A stretch of DNA of 64,000 nucleotides from Aurantimonas sp. Leaf443 (GTDB lineage: Bacteria; Pseudomonadota; Alphaproteobacteria; Rhizobiales; Rhizobiaceae). Made by a program: the position numbers and the translations under genes. Each line of letters opens with the position of its first letter. Position 1 is the first letter of the stretch. Under the pieces are notes generated by a model. It was not told the DNA's origin, searched no databases, and worked only from the letters and a program-made list of their open reading frames with translations. Shown one piece after another: positions 50,649 to 59,445 of the stretch. Location: the NCBI RefSeq assembly GCF_001425575.1, contig NZ_LMRD01000001.1, positions 271,739 to 335,738 on the forward strand, read 5' to 3'.

Positions 50649-51647
50649 ATGGCGGATCTGCAGAAGGCCCTCGGCGAGTTCGACTTCGCCGGGGACGACG
50701 CCGTGGTGCCCTTCGCGGTCGAGGCGCTCGACGCGCGCGGCCGCGCCGTGCAGCTCGGGCCCATGCTGGACGCGCTCCTGGAGCGGCACGCCTATCCCGA
50801 ACCCGTCGCGCGGCTCCTGGCCGAGATGGTGGTGATCGCCGTTCTTCTCGGCACCTCGCTGAAATTCGACGGCAAGTTCATCGTCCAGACCCAGACGGAC
50901 GGGCCGGTGGAACTCCTCGTCGTCGATCTCACGACGCCCTCGGCGCTGCGCGCCTACGCCAAGTTCGACGCCGCGCGCGTCGACGAGGCGATCGCGCGTG
51001 GCGCGACCTCGCCCGAGGCCCTTCTCGGCCAGGGCGTGATGGCGCTCACCGTCGATCAGGGCGCGCATATGCAGCGCTATCAGGGCATCGTCGAACTCTC
51101 CGGCGACACGCTGGAGGCGGCGGCCGAGAGCTATTTCCGCCAGTCCGAGCAGATCCCGACCACCGTCAAGCTCGCCGTCGCCCGCATCTCGCGGCGCGGC
51201 GAGGGCGGCTTCGTGGAGGGCTGGCGCGCCGGCGGCCTCATCGCCCAGTTCCTGCCCGCCGCGCCCGAGCGCATGCGCATGCCGGACCTGCCGGGCGGCG
51301 ACCTGCCGGAAGGCGTGGAGGAAGCGGCCTTCGAGCCCGACGACGCCTGGACGGAGGTGCGCGCCCTCGTCGAGACGATCGAGCCTTCCGAGCTCGCGGA
51401 TCCCGAAGTCGGCGTCGAGCGCCTCCTGTTCCGCCTCTTCCACGAGCGCGGCGTGCGCGTCTTCCCCTCCACCGCCGTCGAGGACGACTGCTCCTGCTCG
51501 CGCGAGCGCATCAAGGGCGTCCTCTCCAGCTTCACGGCCGAGGAGATCGCCGATTCCATCGAGGACGGCGCGATCAAGGTGACCTGCGAGTTCTGCGGCG
51601 AGCACTACACGTTCGACCCGAAGGAGTTCGACGGGCAGGAGGGGTAG
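50649..51647 (+). CDS. hslO: Redox-regulated chaperone Hsp33
   Basis: A chaperone activated by oxidation through release of a zinc ion, 332 aa. The N-terminal substrate-binding domain and the C-terminal zinc cluster are both seen; the cluster cysteines are in DDCSCSRER and TCEFCGEHY (CXC...CXXC). It starts 2 bp after argF. Its place in the arginine operon is typical of Hyphomicrobiales. Confidence 0.95.
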   Translation: MADLQKALGEFDFAGDDAVVPFAVEALDARGRAVQLGPMLDALLERHAYPEPVARLLAEMVVIAVLLGTSLKFDGKFIVQTQTDGPVELLVVDLTTPSALRAYAKFDAARVDEAIARGATSPEALLGQGVMALTVDQGAHMQRYQGIVELSGDTLEAAAESYFRQSEQIPTTVKLAVARISRRGEGGFVEGWRAGGLIAQFLPAAPERMRMPDLPGGDLPEGVEEAAFEPDDAWTEVRALVETIEPSELADPEVGVERLLFRLFHERGVRVFPSTAVEDDCSCSRERIKGVLSSFTAEEIADSIEDGAIKVTCEFCGEHYTFDPKEFDGQEG

Positions 51648-51675
51648 GCCTGAAGACGGTCGGGCGACCCCCGCC

Positions 51676-52068
51676 TCAGTTCAGAACGCGCCCCTTCGTC
51701 GGCACGTCGAGCGAGAAGGGGGGGATTGCGACCAGAAACGTGCGCCCGTCCGCCAGATGCATCTCGTAATGGCCGTGCATGATGCCGGACGGCGTCGGCA
51801 GAGGGCAGCCGGACGTGTAGGTGAAACTGTCGCCGGGCGTCAGGATCGGTTCCTCGCCGACGACGCCGGGTCCGTGCACCTCCTCGACATGGCCGGTGGC
51901 GTCGGTGATGACCCAGTGGCGCGTGCGCAGCTGAACCGTGTCGCGGCTGCCGTTCTCGATCTCGACGCGGTAGGCGAAGACCCAGCGCCCCTCCTCGGGA
52001 TTCGACTGCTCCTCCAGGTAGCTCGGTACCACGGTGACCGTGATATGGCGCGTCGTCGCCCGGTACAT
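51676..52068 (-). CDS. apaG: ApaG domain protein (Co2+/Mg2+ efflux-type)
   Basis: A 130-aa single-domain ApaG protein with a fibronectin-III-like beta sandwich. The typical stretches are [22 protein letters not shown] and [16 protein letters not shown]. In other bacteria apaG lies near ksgA and apaH and affects cobalt resistance; the molecular role is not settled. The ATG at 52068 gives the family N-terminus. It is convergent with hslO. Confidence 0.93.
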   Translation of the reverse strand: MYRATTRHITVTVVPSYLEEQSNPEEGRWVFAYRVEIENGSRDTVQLRTRHWVITDATGHVEEVHGPGVVGEEPILTPGDSFTYTSGCPLPTPSGIMHGHYEMHLADGRTFLVAIPPFSLDVPTKGRVLN

Positions 52069-52275
52069 CGCGGTCTTCGTCCCTTCGGGGTCCCGTCCTT
52101 CGTCGAGGGCAAGACTTAAGCCGTGCGGACCGCGCGTCAACGGCGCAACGGATGGATCACGCCGGGTTGTGCGCCGACACCGGCGCCGGCCTGCTATCGC
52201 TTCGCGCAAGCGCCGCTCCGCCGGGGCGGGAGCGCATCGCCGTTCGAGACGATCATTTCAGGGAAAGGCCGGGAC

Positions 52276-52890
52276 ATGCTGGATGGAGCCTTGCGCCGCC
52301 TGATCGAGCGCCCGCTCGGGCGCATGGCGGCGCGTCTGGCGCGCGCAGGCGTTCGCGCCGACCAGGTCACCGTCGCCGGCCTCGCCACGGGCCTTCTGGC
52401 CGCTGCCGCGATCGCCGGCGGCGCCTTCCTCGCGGGCCTCGTCCTCGTCCTTCTCTCGCGCCTTGCCGACGGTCTCGACGGCGCGGTGGCCCAGCGCACG
52501 ACGGCGAGCGACCTCGGCGGCTATCTCGACATCGTCTTCGACTTCGTCTTCTACGGGGCCGTGCCGCTCGGCTTCGCGCTGGCCGACCCGGCGGCCAATG
52601 CCGTGCCGGCCGCGGTCCTCCTCTTCGCCTTCTACGCCAACGGAGCCAGTTTCCTCGCCTTCTCGGTGATGGCGCAGAAGCGCGGTCTGTCCGACGAGGC
52701 TCGGGGGCCGAAGTCGCTCTACTTCACGACCGGGCTCGCGGAAGCCGGCGAGACCCTCGCCGCCTTCTGCCTCGCCTGCCTCGTGCCGGCCTGGTTCCCC
52801 GCCATCGCCTACGCCTTCGCGGCGCTGACGGCGATCACCTGCGTCTCGCGGGTGCGCCTGGCTGTCCTCACCTTCCGCGATCCGGCCTGA
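52276..52890 (+). CDS. CDP-alcohol phosphatidyltransferase family protein
   Basis: An inner-membrane phospholipid-synthesis-type enzyme, 204 aa, with about five membrane helices. The CDP-binding segment is DGLDGAVAQRTTASDLGGYL followed by DIVFD, which gives three of the four family aspartates in register; the usual Arg after Ala is Gln here, with Arg next to it. The head-group acceptor is unknown. The ATG at 52276 follows GGGAAAGG. It is convergent with metZ. Confidence 0.85.
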   Translation: MLDGALRRLIERPLGRMAARLARAGVRADQVTVAGLATGLLAAAAIAGGAFLAGLVLVLLSRLADGLDGAVAQRTTASDLGGYLDIVFDFVFYGAVPLGFALADPAANAVPAAVLLFAFYANGASFLAFSVMAQKRGLSDEARGPKSLYFTTGLAEAGETLAAFCLACLVPAWFPAIAYAFAALTAITCVSRVRLAVLTFRDPA

Positions 52891-52892
52891 GG

Positions 52893-54083
52893 TCAGACCG
52901 CCGTCAGCGCCTCGGCGAAGTCCTCGATGAGGTCGTCCACGTCCTCGAGCCCGACCGAGAGGCGCAGGAGGCCGTCGGAAATGCCGAGTTCGGCGCGGGC
53001 CTCGGGCGTGAGGTTCTTGTGCGTCGTGGTGGCGGGATGGGTGACGAGGCTCTTGGCGTCGCCGAGATTGTTGGAGATCTTCACCACCTGCAGCGCGTTG
53101 GAGAGGCGGAAGGCCGCCTTCTTGCCGCCGGCGAGCTCGAAGGCGATGAGGGTGGAGCCGCCGCTCATCTGCCTGGCGATGACGGCCGCGTCCGGATGGT
53201 CGGAGCGGCCGGGATAGAGCACGCGCGAGATGCGCGCGTCGGCGGCCAGGCTGTCGGCGAGGCGCGCGGCGCTCGCCGTCTGGTGCGCCACGCGCAGCGG
53301 CAGCGTCTCGAGGCCCTTCAGGAGCGTCCAGGCGTTGAAGGGCGAGAGCGAGGGGCCGGTGTGGCGGAAGAAGTCCTGGAGGGTCTTCTCGATCCACTCG
53401 GACGAGGAGAGGATGACGCCGCCCAGGCACCGGCCCTGGCCGTCTATATGCTTGGTGGCGGAATAGACGACGACGTCGGCGCCGAGCTCGAGCGGCTTCT
53501 GCTGCATGGGCGTGGCGAAGACGTTGTCGACGACGAGCGTCGCGCCGCAGCCCTTTGCGAGCCTGGCGACGGCCGCGATGTCGATCACTTCCAGCGTCGG
53601 GTTGGTCGGCGTCTCCATGAAGAAGACGCGCGTCTCCGGCCGGATCGCGGCCTCCCAGGCCGAGAGATCGCGCCCGTCGACGAAGGTCGAGGCAACGCCC
53701 GCGCGCCCCAGCACGGTCTCCACCACGTAGCGACACGAGCCGAAGAGGGCGCGCGAGGAGACGATATGGTCGCCCGCCTTCACTTGGCACTGCAGTGCGG
53801 CGGTGATGGCGGCCATGCCGGAGGCGGTGGCGCGCGCGTCCTCGGCCCCCTCCAGCGCCATCATGCGCTCCTCGAACATGCGGGTCGTCGGGTTGCCGTA
53901 GCGCGAATAGATGAAGCCCGGCGCTTCGCCCTTGAAGCGCGCCTCGGCCGCTTCCGCGCTCGGATAGACGAAGCCCTGCGTCAGGAACAGCGCCTCGGAC
54001 GTCTCGCCGAAGCCGGAGCGCATCGTGCCGCCATGGACCATGGCGGTGGCGGGGCGGACGGGGCGGCGGGGCTCGTTCGACAT
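52893..54083 (-). CDS. metZ: O-succinylhomoserine sulfhydrylase
   Basis: A PLP enzyme of the Cys/Met metabolism family, 396 aa, which makes homocysteine from O-succinylhomoserine and sulfide. The PLP lysine is in VVYSATKHIDGQGR; other motifs are FVYPSAEAAEARF, YSRYGNPT and ETPTNPTLEVID. The ATG at 54083 has TTGGAGAC upstream. The SAM-II riboswitch and terminator in the leader confirm a methionine-pathway role and set its control: high S-adenosylmethionine lowers expression. Confidence 0.94.
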   Translation of the reverse strand: MSNEPRRPVRPATAMVHGGTMRSGFGETSEALFLTQGFVYPSAEAAEARFKGEAPGFIYSRYGNPTTRMFEERMMALEGAEDARATASGMAAITAALQCQVKAGDHIVSSRALFGSCRYVVETVLGRAGVASTFVDGRDLSAWEAAIRPETRVFFMETPTNPTLEVIDIAAVARLAKGCGATLVVDNVFATPMQQKPLELGADVVVYSATKHIDGQGRCLGGVILSSSEWIEKTLQDFFRHTGPSLSPFNAWTLLKGLETLPLRVAHQTASAARLADSLAADARISRVLYPGRSDHPDAAVIARQMSGGSTLIAFELAGGKKAAFRLSNALQVVKISNNLGDAKSLVTHPATTTHKNLTPEARAELGISDGLLRLSVGLEDVDDLIEDFAEALTAV

Positions 54084-54096
54084 GGCGCGTCTCCAA

Positions 54097-54130
54097 CAAA
54101 AAACCGGCCGTCGCTCGCACGAAAGCCGGT
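54097..54130 (-). terminator. Terminator in the metZ leader (expression platform)
   Basis: On the minus strand ACCGGC (54130-54125) pairs with GCCGGT (54108-54103) and six U residues follow. It lies between the SAM-II aptamer and metZ, so it probably is the switch that stops transcription when SAM is bound. TTGGAGAC is repeated on both sides of the hairpin; the second copy is the metZ ribosome-binding site. Confidence 0.7.
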
Positions 54131-54152
54131 CTCCAACGGTCAAGTCGTCGAC

Positions 54153-54213
54153 GGCCCTTTAGCGACTTGTTTAACGTGGCTGCAAGCCGGCCGGCCAAAT
54201 CACCACGATGCGA
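54153..54213 (-). ncRNA. SAM-II riboswitch upstream of metZ
   Basis: On the minus strand the motif begins TCGCATCGTGGTGATTTG, has the P1 stem CGTGG/CCACG, the conserved CTTGCAGCCACGTTAAA and the 3' pseudoknot strand GCTAAAGGG. This is the SAM-II (metA motif) consensus, known almost only from Alphaproteobacteria in front of methionine genes. It binds S-adenosylmethionine and lowers expression of the gene downstream. Confidence 0.93.
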
Positions 54214-54289
54214 GGACTTGCTTTACAGCGCGGACGCGATAGGCGTCAATCGCGACTCCCGCCGCAGCCCCGTGCCACGAGCCCCCCAG

Positions 54290-55402
54290 ATGCCAGACGC
54301 CCAGATCGCCCCGCCGCACGCACAGGAGGGGATCCTGCCCGATCGCGGCATCGCCGCCCTGTTCGAGGCCGGCGCGATCCGCGCCGATCTGCCGCGCGAC
54401 GCCGACCAGATCCAGCCCGCGAGCCTCGACCTGCGCCTGGGGGCCGTCGCCTATCGCGTGCGCGCGAGCTTCCTGCCGGGCCCGGGCCGCACCGTGGAGG
54501 ACAAGCTCGCCCGCTACAGCCTGCACGAGGTGGACCTGACGCGCGGCGCGGTGCTGGAGGTCGGCTGCGTCTACGTCGTGCCGCTGCTGGAGCGCCTGAC
54601 GCTGCCGCAGGCCCTTCGCGCGACGGCGAACCCGAAATCCTCGACCGGCCGGCTCGACATCTTCACGCGCGTCATCGTCGACGGCACGCGCGAGTTCGAC
54701 AAGGTGCCGGAGGGCTACGACGGCCCGCTCTACATCGAGATCTCGCCGCGCACCTTCCCGATCCTGGTGCGGCAGGGCTCGCGTCTGTCGCAGATCCGCT
54801 TCCGCAGCGGCGCGCCGACGCTCCACGCCGACGAACTGGCCGCCCTCCACGCGCGCGAGCGCCTGACGGACGCGGCCTGCGCCGACATTTCGGGCAACGG
54901 CATCGCGCTCTCGATCGACCTCACGGGCGACGCGTCGGGCCTCGTCGGCTATCGCGGCAAGCGCCACAGCGCGGTCGTCGACGTCGACAGGCGCTCCGGC
55001 CACGCGACCGCGGAGTTCTGGGAGCCGATCCACCGGCAGGGACAGGGCGAACTCATCCTCGACCCGGACGAGTTCTACATCCTCGTCTCCAAGGAGAGCG
55101 TCCACGTGCCCCCCTCGCACGCGGCGGAGATGACGCCCTTCGACCCGCTGGTCGGCGAGTTCCGCGTTCATTACGCCGGCTTCTTCGATCCGGGCTTCGG
55201 CCATTCGCCGGCGGGCGGCACCGGCAGCCGCGCGGTGCTGGAGGTGCGCAGCCACGAGGTGCCCTTCATCCTGGAGGACGGGCAGATCGTCGGCCGCCTG
55301 ATCTACGAGCGCATGAGCGCAAGGCCCGACCGGCTCTACGGCACCGAGCTCGCCTCCAACTATCAGGCGCAGGGGCTCAAGCTCTCCAAGCACTTCCGCT
55401 GA
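54290..55402 (+). CDS. dcd: dCTP deaminase (double-length alphaproteobacterial form)
   Basis: Converts dCTP to dUTP for thymidylate synthesis. At 370 aa it is about twice the length of E. coli Dcd. The N-terminal half has the Dcd/dUTPase pattern QIQPASLDLRLG and NPKSSTGRLD; the C-terminal half repeats a dUTPase-like fold (EFRVHYAGFFDPGFGHSP). The two halves probably form a pseudo-oligomer. ATG 54290 is the first start in a protein-like region. It is divergent from metZ across the riboswitch region. Confidence 0.9.
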   Translation: MPDAQIAPPHAQEGILPDRGIAALFEAGAIRADLPRDADQIQPASLDLRLGAVAYRVRASFLPGPGRTVEDKLARYSLHEVDLTRGAVLEVGCVYVVPLLERLTLPQALRATANPKSSTGRLDIFTRVIVDGTREFDKVPEGYDGPLYIEISPRTFPILVRQGSRLSQIRFRSGAPTLHADELAALHARERLTDAACADISGNGIALSIDLTGDASGLVGYRGKRHSAVVDVDRRSGHATAEFWEPIHRQGQGELILDPDEFYILVSKESVHVPPSHAAEMTPFDPLVGEFRVHYAGFFDPGFGHSPAGGTGSRAVLEVRSHEVPFILEDGQIVGRLIYERMSARPDRLYGTELASNYQAQGLKLSKHFR

Positions 55403-55473
55403 GGCCGCCCGCGGTCCGGGCGCCGCGGTCGGAAATCGTTGCCGCCGGTGCTGGCGGCGCATCGCGCCCTGTC

Positions 55474-55479
55474 CTATAT
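55474..55479 (+). promoter_or_regulatory. -10 element of the 6S RNA promoter
   Basis: CTATAT lies 8 bp before the predicted 5' end of 6S RNA; CTGGCG at 55451-55456 is at the right distance (17 bp) for a weak -35 element. Confidence 0.5.
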
Positions 55480-55487
55480 CGATGTTT

Positions 55488-55644
55488 GGCGGGCTGGCCG
55501 GTTCGACAGGGATGACTTATTCCCCGGGGCCTTACGCATCCCCTAGGGAGCTGTCCCTGCCTCGGCCCGTGGGCTGGGGCACACGGCGCCCACCTACTCT
55601 GTAGGTTCCCGGGATCGACTATCTCATCGGCCGGGTGGCTCGCC
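55488..55644 (+). ncRNA. ssrS: 6S RNA
   Basis: A 157-nt non-coding RNA that binds the sigma70 RNA polymerase holoenzyme. The ends pair: GGCGGGC (55488-55494) with GCTCGCC (55638-55644), and the inner GCCGG with CCGGG. A large central bulge, with ACTTATTCCCCGGGGCC on one side and CTCTGTAGGTTCCCGGG on the other, mimics an open promoter. Its position just upstream of the ygfA gene is the conserved location. The exact ends are estimated to within a few bases. Confidence 0.85.
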
Positions 55645-55719
55645 AACGCCTTCCATGGCCCTCGCGGCGCGCCCGACCAAGGGCGCCGAGGCCGTGTCCG
55701 GCCAAGTTCCGGGGACCCG

Positions 55720-56310
55720 ATGGACTCTATCGAGACCGACGCGCGCGCCGTGCAGGCGCATCTGCGCCGCGAGGCCCTCGCGCGGCGCGATGCCATGGAC
55801 ATGGGACGCCGCATCGAGGCCTCGTTCGAACTCGCCGACCGCGTAGGCGAGGCGCTCGACGTGGCGCCCGGCACGATCGTCTCGGGCTATCTGCCGATCC
55901 GTTCCGAACTCGACCTGCGGCCTCTGATGATGCGGCTCGCCGACCGGCGCGCGCGGCTCTGCGTGCCCGCCATCGTGGAGGGGCGGCTCGTGTTCCGCGA
56001 ACTCCTGCGCGGCGCGCCGCTGGAGCCGCAGGGCTTCGGCACCTATGCGCCGGGCGAGGCCGCGGCGGTCCTGGAACCGGACCTGATGCTGGTGCCGCTC
56101 GCCGCCTTCGACCGCGCGGGCGGACGCATCGGCTACGGCCGCGGCTATTACGACGGCGCCATCGCCGCGCTGCGCGAGCGCGGGCGAGACCCCCGGCTCG
56201 TCGGCGCGGGGTTTTCGGTGCAGGAGGTGGAGGCGATCCCGCTGCAGGCCCACGACGTGCGCCTGCCGGAGATCGCGACCGAAACGGGCCTCCGCCGGCT
56301 CGGCCTCTAG
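55720..56310 (+). CDS. ygfA: 5-formyltetrahydrofolate cyclo-ligase
   Basis: Converts 5-formyl-THF to 5,10-methenyl-THF with ATP, 196 aa. Motifs include GYLPIRSELDLRPLM and the C-terminal substrate-binding GRIGYGRGYYDGAIAAL. The ATG at 55720 fits the family start. It is transcribed after 6S RNA, probably partly as a 6S read-through transcript as in other proteobacteria. Confidence 0.95.
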   Translation: MDSIETDARAVQAHLRREALARRDAMDMGRRIEASFELADRVGEALDVAPGTIVSGYLPIRSELDLRPLMMRLADRRARLCVPAIVEGRLVFRELLRGAPLEPQGFGTYAPGEAAAVLEPDLMLVPLAAFDRAGGRIGYGRGYYDGAIAALRERGRDPRLVGAGFSVQEVEAIPLQAHDVRLPEIATETGLRRLGL

Positions 56311-56334
56311 GCGCGCCGCGGCTTTCTCCTCAGC

Positions 56335-56886
56335 TCAGCGGCGCTTCTCGCGGCCGAGGATCAGCGCCCAGTAGGGCTCGCCGCTGCGCCCGCGCGCGGC
56401 CGCGAGGCCGATCTCGGTGACGTTCGGGTTCAGGAGATTGCGCCGGTGCCCCGGCGAGGCCTCCCAGCCACGGATGACGGCCGGCACGGACCCGTAGTTC
56501 CAGCCGAGATTCTCCGAGATCGCAGCCCAGTTGTAGCCGTAGGCGGAGACGCGGCCGGGCAGGGAGCCGTCCAACGAATGGCTCATCTTGCCCCGCGCCG
56601 CCATGGCGCGCGCCTGCCGTTCGGCGGCCTTGTCGAGCACCGCGTCGAAGGCGACGGGGGAGAGGCCGTTGCTGGCGCGGAAGGCGTTGATCGAGCCGAG
56701 CGCCGTCCCGCGATCGACCGCGAAGCTGCTGGCCGAGGAGACGTCGACGCTGTTCAGCCCGCCGCCGGTGCAGCCCGAGACGAGGAGCGCGGCCGCCCCT
56801 CCCGCGGCCAGCGCCAGCCTGCGCAGGGTGCGACCCGTGCGCACGAAACGACCCGCGCCCGCGGGCGCGTCCTGTCCAACCATCAT
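56335..56886 (-). CDS. CAP-domain (SCP/PR-1-like) lipoprotein
   Basis: A 183-aa predicted lipoprotein: a hydrophobic signal (LALAAGGAAALL) ends in the lipobox LVSGC, which gives a lipid-bearing cysteine near residue 38. The CAP domain (about 58-175) has the pattern FRASNGLSPVAFD, KMSHSLDGSLPGR, ISENLGW and GWEASPGHRRNLLNPN, including the conserved His and Glu cavity residues. Function in bacteria is mostly unknown. ATG 56886 has GGAG about 11 nt upstream; a second ATG follows directly. It is convergent with ygfA. Confidence 0.88.
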   Translation of the reverse strand: MMVGQDAPAGAGRFVRTGRTLRRLALAAGGAAALLVSGCTGGGLNSVDVSSASSFAVDRGTALGSINAFRASNGLSPVAFDAVLDKAAERQARAMAARGKMSHSLDGSLPGRVSAYGYNWAAISENLGWNYGSVPAVIRGWEASPGHRRNLLNPNVTEIGLAAARGRSGEPYWALILGREKRR

Positions 56887-56990
56887 CGGCCCTGACTCCT
56901 GTTCCTCGTCCCGCCCGCCGGGCAAACCGCCGCTTCCCCTCGCGGACCACGCGCACTAGCTTGCCCGCAAAACCTTGCGCGGAAAGCACG

Positions 56991-57632
56991 ATGATCGATC
57001 TCTACACCTGGACGACGCCCAACGGCGAGAAGCCCGTTCTGATGCTGGAGGAACTCGGCCTCGACTACGCGCTGCATCTCGTCGACATCTCCACCGGCGC
57101 GCAGAAGAAGCCCGACTTCCTCGCCCTCAATCCGAACGGCCGTATCCCCGCCCTGGTCGACCGGCGTTCCGGCGCGGACCTGCGCGTCTTCGAATCGGGC
57201 GCGATCCTCGTGCATCTGGCCGAACAATCGGGCCGATTTCTGCCCACCGCGCCGGCCGAGCGCGCCGAGACCTTCGCCTGGACCTTCTTCCAGGTGGGCG
57301 GCACCGGGCCGATGATCGGCCAGTACCACCACTTCGCGACCTACGCGAAGGAGACGATCCCCTACGCGATCGAGCGCTACGCCGCCGAGGGCCGTCGGCT
57401 CCTGGGCGTCCTCGACGGTCGGCTTTCGACGCGCGACCATCTCGCCGGCGCCTATTCGATCGCCGACATCATCAACTATTCCTGGGCCAAGGCGGGCGTG
57501 GACGAACTGGCCGAGGAGGGCCAGTTCCCGGCGCTTCGGGCCTGGCTGGAGCGGGTCGGCAGCCGCCCCGCCATCGTCGCGGGCCTCTCCAAGTTGTCGG
57601 CCGCCAAGGCCGCGCTGTCGGACAAGGCCTGA
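56991..57632 (+). CDS. Glutathione S-transferase, Nu-class-like (YfcG/YghU type)
   Basis: A 213-aa two-domain GST. The thioredoxin fold starts LYTWTTPNGEKPVLMLEEL, with TPNG at the place of the Nu-class active site, and continues NPNGRIPALVD and FESGAILVHLAE for glutathione binding. The helical C-terminal domain includes YSIADIINYSWAK. YfcG-like enzymes reduce disulfides with glutathione. The ATG at 56991 is used. Its TGA overlaps the ATG of the next gene. Confidence 0.9.
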   Translation: MIDLYTWTTPNGEKPVLMLEELGLDYALHLVDISTGAQKKPDFLALNPNGRIPALVDRRSGADLRVFESGAILVHLAEQSGRFLPTAPAERAETFAWTFFQVGGTGPMIGQYHHFATYAKETIPYAIERYAAEGRRLLGVLDGRLSTRDHLAGAYSIADIINYSWAKAGVDELAEEGQFPALRAWLERVGSRPAIVAGLSKLSAAKAALSDKA

Positions 57633-58453
57633 TGCGTTTCCTCTTTCTCGGCGACATGGTCGGCCGCTCCGGCCGCAGCGCCGTATTCCAGCGCCTGCCG
57701 GGCCTCGTCGCCGACTGGCGGCTGGATTTCGTGGTGGTGAACGGGGAGAACGCGGCCGGCGGCTTCGGCGTGACCGAGGAGATCCTGGAGGCGACGCTCG
57801 CCGCCGGCGCCGACGTGATGACGACGGGCAACCACGTCTTCGACCAGCGCGAGGCGCTGGACTTCGCCACGCGCCAGCCGCGCTTCCTGCGGCCGGCGAA
57901 CTATCCGAAAGGCGCGCCGGGCGTCGGCAGCGGCCTGTTCGAGGCGCGCAACGGGGCGCGCGTCCTCGTCGCCAACGTGATGGGCCGGGTGTTCATGTCG
58001 CCCGATCTCGACGACCCGTTCGCCTGCGCCGACGCCCTGGTCGCCGCCTGTCCGCTCGGCGAACAGGCCGACGCGATCGTCATCGACTTCCACGCCGAGG
58101 CGACGAGCGAGAAGCAGTGCATGGGCCATTTCCTCGACGGGCGCGTGAGCCTCGTGGTGGGCACGCACACGCATGTGCCGACGGCCGACCACCAGATTCT
58201 CGTCGGCGGCACGGGCTACCAGTCGGATGCGGGCATGTGCGGCGACTACGATTCCTCGCTCGGCATGGAGAAGGAGGAGCCGCTGAACCGCTTCGTCACC
58301 AAGGTGCCACGCGGGCGCTTCGAGGCCGCGCAGGGTCCGGCGACGATCTGCGGTCTGGCGGTGGAGATCTCCGACCGCACGGGGCTTGCCGAGAGAATCG
58401 CGCCCGTGCGGATCGGCCCGCGCCTCGACGGGGCGATGCCGGACTTCTGGTAG
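57632..58453 (+). CDS. TIGR00282 (YmdB-like) metallophosphoesterase
   Basis: A 273-aa metal-dependent phosphoesterase. The family motifs are LFLGDMVGRSGR, VVNGENAAGGFGV, TTGNHVFDQRE, IDFHAEATSEK and GTHTHVPTAD. The Bacillus homologue YmdB hydrolyses 2',3'-cyclic nucleotides and cAMP and affects biofilm formation; the alphaproteobacterial role is unknown. It overlaps the GST gene by one base (TGATG), so the two are cotranscribed. Confidence 0.92.
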   Translation: MRFLFLGDMVGRSGRSAVFQRLPGLVADWRLDFVVVNGENAAGGFGVTEEILEATLAAGADVMTTGNHVFDQREALDFATRQPRFLRPANYPKGAPGVGSGLFEARNGARVLVANVMGRVFMSPDLDDPFACADALVAACPLGEQADAIVIDFHAEATSEKQCMGHFLDGRVSLVVGTHTHVPTADHQILVGGTGYQSDAGMCGDYDSSLGMEKEEPLNRFVTKVPRGRFEAAQGPATICGLAVEISDRTGLAERIAPVRIGPRLDGAMPDFW

Positions 58454-58457
58454 CGGC

Positions 58458-59279
58458 TCAGACGCCGGAGAGGAGCACCACGGTCGGCCGCCGCGGCAGC
58501 GTGCGCGCCGAGACCGTGAGGCTGCGCTCGGCCCGGCGCTCCACCTCGAAGCCCGGCAGTTTCTCCAGGAAGCGCTCGATCGGGCCGGCGAAGCGGTGCA
58601 TCGGCAGGACGAGGCGCGACTGCAGCCGCTCGACGATCGTGCCCATGCCGGCCTGGCTCATCGTCATGCCCCCGTCCACCGGCACCATGACGATGTCGAG
58701 CCGGCCGATCGCGGCGAAGTCCTGGTCGGTGAGTTCGTGATGCAGATGGCCGAGATGGCCGATGCACAGGCCCTGCGTCTCGAAGACGAAGATCGAGTTG
58801 CCGTCCGGCTCCATGCCGCCCTGGCCGCGGATGTCGGTCGGCACGTTGCGCACGTGCAGGTCCTTCACCGTCACGTCGTGGCGCGCCGCGCCGCCCTCCG
58901 GGTTCCAGCCCTTCAGGACATGCTGGATGCCGGGGTCCGGGAAGGGCGTGTTGTGGGAGGAATGGGCCTTGTTCATGGTCGCGATCGTCGGCATCGCCTC
59001 GCCCGCGTAACCCGAATAGTCCGTCGCCGCCCGGACGCCCTCCGGCGTCTCGATGAGATAGGTCGAGTGGTGGATATAGGTGATCGTCACCTCGCCGCTG
59101 CGGGCGGCGGCCGGGATCGCCGCCGGCATCCGCCCGTCGAAGCTCGCGAAACGCGCCTTCGGAAGCCCTTGCGCGATGGCGTGGCACAGGCTCGGAACCG
59201 GCTGGGCGAGGGCGGCGCCGGGCGCGGCAAGGGTGCCGAGGCCGATCGAGAGGGCGGCTGCGAGGATGCGCTGGCGCAC
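58458..59279 (-). CDS. Exported MBL-fold hydrolase (UlaG/L-ascorbate-lactonase-like)
   Basis: A 273-aa protein with an N-terminal signal peptide (cleavage near ALAQP, residue ~26) and an MBL fold. The metal-binding pattern differs from true HxHxDH enzymes: HHSTYLIETPEGVRAATDYSGY, KAHSSHNTPFPDPG, LGHLHHELTDQDF and MHRFAGP, as in the beta-lactamase-like L subgroup near UlaG. The substrate is unknown. The start is GTG at 59279 with AGGAG upstream. It is convergent with the TIGR00282 gene. Confidence 0.85.
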   Translation of the reverse strand: MRQRILAAALSIGLGTLAAPGAALAQPVPSLCHAIAQGLPKARFASFDGRMPAAIPAAARSGEVTITYIHHSTYLIETPEGVRAATDYSGYAGEAMPTIATMNKAHSSHNTPFPDPGIQHVLKGWNPEGGAARHDVTVKDLHVRNVPTDIRGQGGMEPDGNSIFVFETQGLCIGHLGHLHHELTDQDFAAIGRLDIVMVPVDGGMTMSQAGMGTIVERLQSRLVLPMHRFAGPIERFLEKLPGFEVERRAERSLTVSARTLPRRPTVVLLSGV

Positions 59280-59445
59280 GGGCGGCTCCTGGCGTTTCGG
59301 GACGCTGGCCGGAGACTAGACCAACGGATCGCGCCCGCGCGTTCATCATCGCGTGAGCGGCCCCGCCGGCCCGGCCGTTCTGGACGCTCGCCGCGATTTT
59401 GACTAAGAGACACCCCTTTCGCGAATTCGTCCAAGCAGGTGCCAC

